Source: Zhouia amylolytica | GTDB taxonomy: Bacteria > Bacteroidota > Bacteroidia > Flavobacteriales > Flavobacteriaceae | Direction: 5' to 3' | NCBI RefSeq assembly: GCF_900116365.1 | Contig: NZ_FPAG01000004.1 | Span: 339,542-403,541 of the forward strand | DNA: 64,000 nt | Shown here: one piece after another, positions 15,065-22,916 of the stretch | Position numbering within the stretch: the first letter of the stretch is position 1 | How the letters are laid out: the number at the start of each line of letters is the position of its first letter | Notes under the pieces: generated by a model | What the model was told of the DNA's origin: nothing | What the model saw: only the letters and a program-made list of their open reading frames with translations | Database searches by the model: none | Made by a program: the position numbers and the translations under genes

Positions 15065-18000
15065 ATGAAGTTTACTGAGTACAAAGGACTTGATTTACCG
15101 AAAGTAGCAGAAGAAATTTTGAACTACTGGGAGGAGCATGATGTATTTGAAAAAAGTATAACTACGCGTGAGAACGCTCAGCCTTTTGTTTTTTTTGAAG
15201 GACCTCCTTCAGCAAATGGTTTGCCGGGGATTCATCATGTGATGGCTCGTGCCATCAAAGATATTTTTTGTCGCTATAAAACTCAAAAAGGATATCAGGT
15301 AAAGCGAAAAGCCGGTTGGGATACCCACGGCCTACCCGTGGAGCTTGGTGTTGAAAAGGAGTTGGGTATTACTAAAGAAGATATTGGAAAGAAGATTTCT
15401 GTCGAGGATTATAATAAAGCATGTAAGCAAGCGGTAATGCGTTATACGGATGTTTGGAATGATCTTACCAGAAAAATGGGTTATTGGGTAGATATGGAGA
15501 ATCCATATATTACCTACAAGCCTAAGTATATGGAGAGTGTATGGTGGTTGTTAAAGCAGATATACAACAAAGATTTGCTTTACAAAGGGTACACGATTCA
15601 ACCGTATTCTCCCAAAGCCGGAACTGGATTAAGTTCCCATGAATTGAATCAGCCTGGCACTTATAAGGATGTATCAGATACAACGGCAGTGGCTATGTTT
15701 AAGACGAAGGAAGAAACATTGCCGGAGTTCTTAAGAGGATATGGGGAGATCGACCTGCTGGCCTGGACGACAACACCATGGACACTTCCGTCAAATACGG
15801 CATTAACTGTTGGTCCTAAGATAGATTATGTGTTGGTAAAAACCTATAATCAGTATACACATAAACCGATAAATGTTGTGTTAGGGAAGCCATTGTTAGC
15901 CAGTCAGTTTTCGGGTAAATATGTGGCCGTTCTGGGCGAAGAGGAGCTGCAGGCTTACGCTGAAGGTGATAAAAAGATCCCTTATTTCGTTGTTAAAGAT
16001 TTTAAAGGAGCTGATTTGGTGGGTATAAAGTATGAGCAATTATTGCCCTATGCTTTGCCTTATCAAAATCCTGAAAATGCGTTTAGAGTAATCTCTGGTG
16101 ATTTTGTTACCACTGAAGACGGTACAGGTATCGTTCATACAGCGCCAACTTTTGGTGCAGATGATGCCAAGGTGGCTAAGGAGGCAACTCCTGAGGTGCC
16201 GCCAATGTTGGTGAGGGATGAGAATGATAATTTGGTTCCGCTTGTAGATCTTCAGGGACGATTCAGATCAGAACTTCCTGAGATTGGAGGAAAATATGTA
16301 AAGAATGAGTATTATGCTGATGGTGAGATTCCCGAAAAATCTGTTGATGTTGAGATTGCCATTAAATTAAAAGAAGAAAATAAAGCTTTTAAGGTTGAGA
16401 AGTATGTCCATAGTTATCCACATTGCTGGCGTACGGATAAGCCTGTTTTATATTATCCGTTAGATTCCTGGTTTATTAAAGTTACTGAGCTTAAGGATAG
16501 AATGTTTGAGCTGAATCAAACTATTAACTGGAAGCCGAAAGCTACAGGAGAGGGAAGGTTTGGAAACTGGTTGCAAAATGCAAACGACTGGAACCTTTCT
16601 CGTTCACGTTATTGGGGGATCCCATTACCTATATGGAGAACGGAAGATGGAAAAGAAGAGATTATTATTGGTTCGGTAGAAGAACTGAAAGCTGAAATGG
16701 CTAAAGCTGTGGAGGCGGGATATATGGAATCAGATGTTTTTGCCGAGTTTGAAGTCGGTAATATGAGTGAAGACAACTATGACAAGGTAGATCTTCATAA
16801 AAATATTGTGGACCAGATAACCCTGGTTTCTCCTTCAGGAAAACCAATGAATCGTGAGGCAGATCTAATAGATGTTTGGTTTGATAGTGGTTCAATGCCT
16901 TATGCCCAATGGCATTACCCATTTGAGAACAAAGAATTGATTGATGATAAGTTGTCGTATCCTGCAGATTACATTGCTGAGGGGGTTGACCAGACAAGAG
17001 GTTGGTTCTATACGCTCCATGCTATTGGAACCCTGGTTTTTGATTCTGTTGCTTACAAGAATGTAGTTTCAAATGGTCTGGTATTGGACAAAAACGGACA
17101 AAAAATGTCTAAACGATTGGGTAATGCTGTCGATCCTTTTGAGACGCTTTCAGAATACGGACCTGATGCAACCCGATGGTATATGATTAGTAACGCTAAT
17201 CCATGGGATAACTTAAAGTTTGATATAGATGGTGTTGCAGAAGTTAGGCGAAAGTTTTTTGGAACACTATATAACACCTATGCGTTCTTTAGTCTATATG
17301 CAAACATCGATAACTTTACGTATGCTGAAAGTGATATTCCGTTGGAAAAGCGTCCGGAGATAGACCGTTGGATTCTTTCGGAATTGAATACTTTGATCAA
17401 GAAGGTAGATGATGCGTATAATGATTATGAACCTACAAAGGCAGCGCGCGCTATTTCAGAATTTGTACAGGAGTACCTGAGTAACTGGTATGTTAGACTA
17501 TGTAGAAGACGCTTCTGGAAAGGGGAGTATGGAGAAGATAAAATTTCGGCATATCAAACGCTGTATACATGTCTGGATATTGTAGCGAAGTTAGCGGCAC
17601 CTATAGCGCCATTCTTTACAGATCAGTTGTATAAAGATTTAAATGGAGCTACTAAAAAAGAAGCGCTTGAAAGTGTGCATTTATCAGAGTTTCCAACATG
17701 TGATGAAGGGGTTATTGATAAACGTCTGGAGCGTAAAATGGAAACTGCCCAGACAATTACTTCCCTGGTCTTGTCGTTAAGGAAAAAAGAAAAAATTAAA
17801 GTTAGACAGCCGCTTAAGAAGGTGATCGTGCCAGTATTGGATGAAAATCAACGTCAGGAAATTTCGGCGGTTTCAGATTTGATTATCGCGGAGGTAAATG
17901 TAAAAGAGGTGGAGCTTTTAGACGATGCATCAGGAGTTTTGGTGAAGCAGATTAAACCGAATTTTAAAGTTCTTGGTCCTCGATTTGGCAAGGATATGGG

Positions 18001-18469
18001 GTTGATTGCCAGTAAGATAAAAAAATTCGACCAACAAGATATCCAAAAACTTGAGCAAAATGGCGATATAACGCTTGTTATTAACGAAAAAAATATTACT
18101 TTAGGAATCGATGAAGTAGAGATTTCATCGAAAGATATTGAAGGTTGGTTGGTTGCTAATTCAGGGGCCATCACTGTAGCTTTAGACGTTACTATAACCG
18201 ATGATTTACGTAAGGAAGGAATTGCCAGAGAGCTGGTGAACAGAATTCAAAATCTTCGAAAAGATTCTGGTTTAGAAGTGACTGATAAAATAGATGTTAA
18301 GTTTCAAAAAGACAGTACTGTAATAGAACAGGCGGTAATGAGTAATATAGATTATATCAAGGCCGAAACCCTTACAGCAGACTTAGGCTTTGAAGAGCAT
18401 CTTGAGAATGGTACGGAAATTGCTTTTGATGACGTAAACACCAAATTGTCTATTCAAAAACACTTATAG
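15065..18469 (+). CDS. ileS: Isoleucyl-tRNA synthetase
   Basis: A 1134-residue class I synthetase that charges tRNA-Ile. The HIGH-type motif appears as GIHH in PSANGLPGIHHVMAR and the KMSKS motif as KMSKR at residues 680-684. The editing domain (CP1) lies between, with TTPWTLPSNTAL and GTGIVHTAPTFGADD. The GIHH variant and the long C-terminal domain are typical of the eukaryote-like IleRS of Bacteroidota, a class associated with low mupirocin sensitivity. It is the first gene of a probable operon with the DksA/TraR-like gene two bases downstream, and has a structured leader. Confidence 0.96.
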   Translation: MKFTEYKGLDLPKVAEEILNYWEEHDVFEKSITTRENAQPFVFFEGPPSANGLPGIHHVMARAIKDIFCRYKTQKGYQVKRKAGWDTHGLPVELGVEKELGITKEDIGKKISVEDYNKACKQAVMRYTDVWNDLTRKMGYWVDMENPYITYKPKYMESVWWLLKQIYNKDLLYKGYTIQPYSPKAGTGLSSHELNQPGTYKDVSDTTAVAMFKTKEETLPEFLRGYGEIDLLAWTTTPWTLPSNTALTVGPKIDYVLVKTYNQYTHKPINVVLGKPLLASQFSGKYVAVLGEEELQAYAEGDKKIPYFVVKDFKGADLVGIKYEQLLPYALPYQNPENAFRVISGDFVTTEDGTGIVHTAPTFGADDAKVAKEATPEVPPMLVRDENDNLVPLVDLQGRFRSELPEIGGKYVKNEYYADGEIPEKSVDVEIAIKLKEENKAFKVEKYVHSYPHCWRTDKPVLYYPLDSWFIKVTELKDRMFELNQTINWKPKATGEGRFGNWLQNANDWNLSRSRYWGIPLPIWRTEDGKEEIIIGSVEELKAEMAKAVEAGYMESDVFAEFEVGNMSEDNYDKVDLHKNIVDQITLVSPSGKPMNREADLIDVWFDSGSMPYAQWHYPFENKELIDDKLSYPADYIAEGVDQTRGWFYTLHAIGTLVFDSVAYKNVVSNGLVLDKNGQKMSKRLGNAVDPFETLSEYGPDATRWYMISNANPWDNLKFDIDGVAEVRRKFFGTLYNTYAFFSLYANIDNFTYAESDIPLEKRPEIDRWILSELNTLIKKVDDAYNDYEPTKAARAISEFVQEYLSNWYVRLCRRRFWKGEYGEDKISAYQTLYTCLDIVAKLAAPIAPFFTDQLYKDLNGATKKEALESVHLSEFPTCDEGVIDKRLERKMETAQTITSLVLSLRKKEKIKVRQPLKKVIVPVLDENQRQEISAVSDLIIAEVNVKEVELLDDASGVLVKQIKPNFKVLGPRFGKDMGLIASKIKKFDQQDIQKLEQNGDITLVINEKNITLGIDEVEISSKDIEGWLVANSGAITVALDVTITDDLRKEGIARELVNRIQNLRKDSGLEVTDKIDVKFQKDSTVIEQAVMSNIDYIKAETLTADLGFEEHLENGTEIAFDDVNTKLSIQKHL

Positions 18470-18471
18470 CT

Positions 18472-18858
18472 ATGAGCACAGACGTTAAAGTAAGATACTC
18501 TGATAAAGAGCTAGAAGAATTCAGGGCTATAATCGAAGCTAAAATCGAGAAAGCCAAGCAAGATCTGGATCTTTTAAAAAGTGCTTACATGAATGATGGG
18601 AATAACGGTACGGATGATACTTCTCCTACATTCAAAGCATTTGAAGAAGGATCAGAGACCATGAGTAAAGAAGCAAATTCTCAATTGGCAATTCGTCAAG
18701 AAAAGTTTATTCGGGATTTAAAAAATGCTTTAGTACGTATTGAAAATAAAACATACGGAATTTGTAGAGTTACAGGAAAACTTATTAATAAAGAGCGTTT
18801 AAAGTTGGTTCCTCATGCAACTTTAAGTATAGAAGCAAAAAACATGCAAAAGAGTTAA
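18472..18858 (+). CDS. TraR/DksA family regulator lacking most zinc ligands
   Basis: A 128-residue protein of the DksA/TraR family, which binds the RNA polymerase secondary channel and modulates transcription. A coiled coil runs over about residues 10-90 and the C-terminal globular part begins YGICRVTGKLINKERL. In canonical DksA four Cys bind zinc; here only one Cys of the first pair is present and the second pair is replaced (PHATLSIEA), a state common in Bacteroidota homologues. It starts two bases after ileS and precedes lspA, a gene order frequent in this phylum. Confidence 0.88.
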   Translation: MSTDVKVRYSDKELEEFRAIIEAKIEKAKQDLDLLKSAYMNDGNNGTDDTSPTFKAFEEGSETMSKEANSQLAIRQEKFIRDLKNALVRIENKTYGICRVTGKLINKERLKLVPHATLSIEAKNMQKS

Positions 18859-18882
18859 ATTTACACAGCTCTTTTCTATCGT

Positions 18883-18911
18883 AAAAAACGTCCATTACTG
18901 GGCGTTTTTTT
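18883..18911 (+). terminator. Terminator of the ileS-dksA-like unit
   Basis: AAAAAACGTCC/GGGCGTTTTTT stem (one T-G pair), 6-base loop and a T run, 25 bases after the stop codon at 18858. Confidence 0.85.
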
Positions 18912-18940
18912 ATTTAGTTCAATACGTTACACTAGTTATC

Positions 18941-19573
18941 ATGCAAGGTATTCGTAATTATTTTACAGGATTATTACTTTTTGTTTTTACCATGAGTGCG
19001 ATGGGGCAGAAGAAGGTTGAAAAGGTATTTCCTTCTTCAGGGATTTCATCAATGGAGATTCAGGGTTTAAACGCCTATAAAATTATAGTATTTGCCAAAA
19101 AAACTGATCACGTAAGGATACAGGCCCAAATGAACGGAGAATATAGAAATGAATTATATGTGGTAGCTAATGTAGAGGAGCATACGTTAAATGTTAAAGC
19201 AGAATTTTCACCTTCATTTGATATGCCAGACGATAAATTAAGTGCGCATAAGGTGATCTCGGTGCGAATTATTGTTGAAGTACCCGAATATTTAGAAGTG
19301 CTTGTGCTGGGGGCGGATACTGAAGTAGATGTAAGTGGGAAGTACAATCAGGTGAAAACCAAAACACGATCAGGTACTACCAGGTTTTATGATGTGGAAG
19401 GCGATTTGGATGCTTATTCTTTTCAAGGAGATATACGATATAAGTCTTCCGGAGGAAATATAAAAGCTTCCTCAAAATTTGGAAAGGTTATAAATCGTGG
19501 AGTTTCCTCAGGTAATAGTTTAATATCATTAAAAACGGTTCATGGTAATATTTACATATCTCAAAATGAATAA
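18941..19573 (+). CDS. Secreted protein of the adhesin-like (DUF2807/DUF4097) type
   Basis: A 210-residue exported protein with a signal peptide ending near SAMGQ. The rest is almost entirely short alternating beta strands (VDVSGKYNQVKTKTRSGTTRFYDVEGDLDAYSFQGDI...GNIYIS), the pattern of right-handed beta-solenoid adhesin-like domains such as DUF2807 and DUF4097. I recognise the fold style but not a specific family. No function can be assigned. It lies between the dksA-like terminator and lspA with 61 bases to the latter, and probably shares a transcript with lspA. Confidence 0.6.
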   Translation: MQGIRNYFTGLLLFVFTMSAMGQKKVEKVFPSSGISSMEIQGLNAYKIIVFAKKTDHVRIQAQMNGEYRNELYVVANVEEHTLNVKAEFSPSFDMPDDKLSAHKVISVRIIVEVPEYLEVLVLGADTEVDVSGKYNQVKTKTRSGTTRFYDVEGDLDAYSFQGDIRYKSSGGNIKASSKFGKVINRGVSSGNSLISLKTVHGNIYISQNE

Positions 19574-19634
19574 TATTCTTATTTTTGGAGCTCATTTTGG
19601 GAAAAATCCAGACCCATTTTATATTTAAGAACAT

Positions 19635-20273
19635 ATGTCATTAAAAAAATCGATTTTCATTATAGCCTTGGTCTTATTGGTAGATCAAATTTCAAAAATA
19701 TATATTAAGACAAATTTTGTTCTGGGAGAGCATACTGACGTTTTTGATTGGTTTAAAATATTATTTGTAGAAAATGAAGGAGCTGCCTGGGGTACCAAGT
19801 TAAGTGATATCGTTCCTTTTGTTTCAGATGAGGTGGCCAAGTTGTCGTTAACAATCTTTAGAATATTTGCTATTGGAGGGATTGGATACTGGTTATATGA
19901 TAGTGTGAAGAAGAAAAGTCCTAAGATTTTAATTGTTTCTATTGCATTAATTTTCGCTGGGGCCTTGGGAAATATAATCGATTCTGTTTTTTACGGAATG
20001 ATTTTTAATGACAGTTATGGTCAGGTAGCAACTATGTTTTCTGATGATCCTTATGGTAGTATATTTCACGGAAAGGTGGTAGATATGCTATATTTTCCAA
20101 TGATTGATACAACGTTTCCTGAATGGATACCTATGGTAGGAGGTAATCACTTCAGGTTTTTCGAACCGGTCTTCAATATCGCGGATACCTCCATTAGTTT
20201 TGGGGTAGGGATATTATTGGTTTTTAACAAAAAGGCATTTCCTAAAAAAGAGGAAGATCAGGGGAAAGTATAG
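19635..20273 (+). CDS. lspA: Lipoprotein signal peptidase II
   Basis: A 212-residue integral membrane aspartic protease that removes lipoprotein signal peptides after diacylglyceryl transfer. Four hydrophobic segments are visible, and the two catalytic Asp motifs are present as ALGNIIDSVFYG and FNIADTSISFG. It is longer than the E. coli enzyme (164) because of an insertion between the third and fourth membrane segments, usual in Bacteroidota. The many lipoproteins in this window are its expected substrates. Its 3' end overlaps the convergent folate gene by 16 bases. Confidence 0.94.
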   Translation: MSLKKSIFIIALVLLVDQISKIYIKTNFVLGEHTDVFDWFKILFVENEGAAWGTKLSDIVPFVSDEVAKLSLTIFRIFAIGGIGYWLYDSVKKKSPKILIVSIALIFAGALGNIIDSVFYGMIFNDSYGQVATMFSDDPYGSIFHGKVVDMLYFPMIDTTFPEWIPMVGGNHFRFFEPVFNIADTSISFGVGILLVFNKKAFPKKEEDQGKV

Positions 20274-20824
20274 ACTTTTTCCGGGGTGACGCAATAATCA
20301 ATTTTTATATCGTCTTCCCGAAGATCTTCAATGAAACTTTCGGCTTCAAAAAAGGATAATCCTATTTTTATTGTAGTGTTTTTACACTCAGAAAGAAATT
20401 GGTCATAAAACCCTTTGCCATAACCAACTCTATTGCCTTTTTGGTCAAAAGCTAATAAAGGGACAAATACTACGTCAATTTTTTCTATCGGAACTTCAAT
20501 ACCATCTACAGGCTCAGGGATATTATAACTGTTTTTTCTGAACCGTGTATTTTCTGTAAGTAAATAATGGGTAAGGCTTAGGTTTTGAAAGTTGCTTTTA
20601 GCAACTACAACCTCCTTATCCTTACCTTGTAAAATGCTTAATAAAAAAGAGGTATCAACTTCTTTTTGTTCTTCAATTGGTAAGAATAAATGATAATAGG
20701 TCTTATCCCAAATAGGTAGTTTCAGAGATTCATTAGCAATTTTTATACTTAATTCTTCCAGGTCTTCCGATAATAATTGACTTCTTAAAGTTTTATATTT
20801 CTTTCTGAGTGTGTTTTTTAACAT
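20258..20824 (-). CDS. 5-formyltetrahydrofolate cyclo-ligase
   Basis: A 188-residue enzyme that converts 5-formyltetrahydrofolate to 5,10-methenyltetrahydrofolate with ATP. The N-terminal MLKNTLRKKYKTLRSQL and the C-terminal block VFVPLLAFDQKGNRVGYGKGFYDQFL are the family signatures, the latter forming the ATP site. I use the ATG at 20822-20824; the frame continues 13 codons further into the upstream small lipoprotein gene. It probably shares a transcript with that gene, whose stop codon is two bases before this start. Confidence 0.9.
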   Translation of the reverse strand: MLKNTLRKKYKTLRSQLLSEDLEELSIKIANESLKLPIWDKTYYHLFLPIEEQKEVDTSFLLSILQGKDKEVVVAKSNFQNLSLTHYLLTENTRFRKNSYNIPEPVDGIEVPIEKIDVVFVPLLAFDQKGNRVGYGKGFYDQFLSECKNTTIKIGLSFFEAESFIEDLREDDIKIDYCVTPEKVYTFP

Positions 20825-20825
20825 C

Positions 20826-21017
20826 TTAGTGTTTGTGTTTCTTTTTCTGTTGCCCAGGAGCATAATCTTTTGCGCTCTTAGAGCCAGTCATTTTTTTCAT
20901 TTGTCCTGGAGGTACTTTTTTTCCTGAATTTATTGAAATAGCGTGGTGTGAAGAGCAAGATCCTAATATAGTAATTCCGAAAATTGCCATGGCGCTTAGT
21001 AAAATAACTTTTTTCAT
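20826..21017 (-). CDS. Small Lys-rich lipoprotein
   Basis: A 63-residue protein with a signal peptide and lipobox (ILGSC at residue 21). The mature part is basic and carries a short duplicated motif, PPGQMKKMTG and APGQQKKKHK, joined by SKSAKDY. Similar small PGQ-KK lipoproteins are frequent in Flavobacteriia and usually have no assigned role. It lies one base upstream of the folate cyclo-ligase start and is divergent from uvrC. Coding status is supported by the signal peptide, the lipobox and conserved spacing; function is unknown. Confidence 0.7.
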   Translation of the reverse strand: MKKVILLSAMAIFGITILGSCSSHHAISINSGKKVPPGQMKKMTGSKSAKDYAPGQQKKKHKH

Positions 21018-21109
21018 AGATCAATGTTTAGATAAGTTTGGGTTAAAATTTTGTTTAATCTTTATACAATTAAATGTAAAAGCAATGGCAAATTAGTAAT
21101 TTCGTAGTT

Positions 21110-22897
21110 ATGAGCCAAGCATCAATCGAACTTCAGTTACAAACCATCCCGAATAACCCTGGTGTTTATCAGTTTTACGACAAAGAAGGCAAGATTCTTT
21201 ATGTTGGTAAGGCAAAGAATCTAAAGAAAAGAGTTTCTTCATATTTTCATAAGGAACACGATTCTGGTAAAACCAGAGTGTTGGTAAAAAAGATCGTAGA
21301 GATCCGACATATTGTTGTTCCAACTGAAACCGATGCCCTGTTGTTGGAGAATAATATGATTAAAAAGTATCAGCCTCGGTACAACGTAATGCTTAAGGAT
21401 GATAAGACCTATCCTTGGATCTGTATTAAGAATGAACGTTTTCCAAGGGTGTTCTCCACCAGGAAGTTGGTCCGGGATGGATCGGAATATTTTGGTCCGT
21501 ATACCAATGTACGAACCGTTAGGGCCTTACTTGAATTAATTAAAGATTTGTATCCTTTAAGAACATGTAGTTATGATCTCTCTAAAGAGAAAATTGATGC
21601 CGGACGGTATAAGGTGTGTTTAGAATATCATATTGGAAACTGCTTAGGTCCATGTGAAGGAATTCAGTCGACCGAATCTTATGATCAGCAAATTAAGGCT
21701 ATTCGAGAGATCGTAAAAGGGAATTTAAAAGAGTCTTTACAGCTTTTTAAAAAGCAAATGAAGGATTTTGCCGAAGCGTTAAAGTTTGAGGAGGCCCAAA
21801 AAATAAAGGAAAAATTAGAAGTTTTAGAGAATTATCAGGCCAAGTCTACGATAGTACATCCTCGAATTACTAATGTTGATGTATTTACTGTTGTGTCGGA
21901 TGAGGCTTATGGGTATGTCAACTTTCTTCAATTGTCTTATGGTGCAATTATTCGTTCGCATACCATAGAAATGAAGAAGAAACTTGATGAAACCGATCGA
22001 GAGTTGTTGGAATTAGCAATAATTGAGCTAAGACAGCGTTTTCATTCACAGTCTAAAGAAATTTATGTGCCGTTTGAAATAACGATGGAGGAGGGCATAA
22101 AGGTAACGATACCCAAAGTGGGGGATAAAAGGAAGCTTTTGGATCTGTCTGAGAGGAATGCGAAGTTTTATCGACAGGAGCGATTTAAGCAAGCTAAAAT
22201 AACAGATCCCGATAGACATGTGAATAGGTTAATGGCTCAAATGAAGAAGGATCTAAGGCTTTCGGAAGAGCCCCGTCATATTGAATGTTTTGATAATTCC
22301 AATATTCAGGGTACGAATCCGGTAGCTGCTTGTGTTGTGTTTAAGAATGGTAAGCCTAGTAAAAAAGATTACCGACATTTTAATATAAAGACTGTTGAAG
22401 GACCTGATGATTTTGCTTCTATGGAGGAAGTGGTTCACAGGAGATACCGAAGGTTGTTGGATGAAAATCAGTCCCTTCCCCAGTTAATTATTATAGATGG
22501 TGGAAAGGGGCAATTATCATCAGCTTTAAAGAGTTTGGATGCCTTGGGTTTGAGGGGGCAAATAGCAATAATAGGCATAGCAAAGCGATTGGAGGAGATT
22601 TACTATCCCGGAGATTCGATTCCAATGTACTTGGATAAAAAGTCTGAAACATTAAAAGTAATTCAGTATTTGCGGAATGAAGCACATCGATTTGGAATCA
22701 CATTTCATCGGCAAAAAAGAAGTAAAGCTGCTATTGATTCCGAACTTGAAAACATTCCCGGGGTAGGGGAAAAAACCGCTGTGGAGTTGTTAAAAGAGTT
22801 TAAGTCAGTGAAGCGCATTAAGGAGGCATCAATTGAAAAGCTAATCGAAGTAGTCGGTGTTTCAAAAGCGCAGAAAATTTATGAGGCATTTCATTAA
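21110..22897 (+). CDS. uvrC: Excinuclease ABC subunit C
   Basis: A 595-residue nucleotide-excision-repair nuclease making both incisions around a lesion. Domains in order: GIY-YIG nuclease (GVYQFYDKEGKILYVGKAKNL, residues about 17-40), UVR/UvrB-contact motif (about 200-235), RNase-H-like endonuclease with HIECFDNSNIQG and IIIDGGKGQL, and a C-terminal helix-hairpin-helix (IPGVGEKTAVELL). All motifs are complete. The stop codon is 19 bases before the start I use for the patatin gene, so the two may be co-transcribed. A -7-like TAATTTCG lies directly before the ATG. Confidence 0.95.
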   Translation: MSQASIELQLQTIPNNPGVYQFYDKEGKILYVGKAKNLKKRVSSYFHKEHDSGKTRVLVKKIVEIRHIVVPTETDALLLENNMIKKYQPRYNVMLKDDKTYPWICIKNERFPRVFSTRKLVRDGSEYFGPYTNVRTVRALLELIKDLYPLRTCSYDLSKEKIDAGRYKVCLEYHIGNCLGPCEGIQSTESYDQQIKAIREIVKGNLKESLQLFKKQMKDFAEALKFEEAQKIKEKLEVLENYQAKSTIVHPRITNVDVFTVVSDEAYGYVNFLQLSYGAIIRSHTIEMKKKLDETDRELLELAIIELRQRFHSQSKEIYVPFEITMEEGIKVTIPKVGDKRKLLDLSERNAKFYRQERFKQAKITDPDRHVNRLMAQMKKDLRLSEEPRHIECFDNSNIQGTNPVAACVVFKNGKPSKKDYRHFNIKTVEGPDDFASMEEVVHRRYRRLLDENQSLPQLIIIDGGKGQLSSALKSLDALGLRGQIAIIGIAKRLEEIYYPGDSIPMYLDKKSETLKVIQYLRNEAHRFGITFHRQKRSKAAIDSELENIPGVGEKTAVELLKEFKSVKRIKEASIEKLIEVVGVSKAQKIYEAFH

Positions 22898-22916
22898 AAA
22901 TACTTACCTTCATTTT

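Noticed and set aside
21097..21104. TAATTTCG directly before uvrC as a promoter
   Set aside because: One mismatch to TAnnTTTG, no -33 element and almost no space before the start codon; left out of the feature list.
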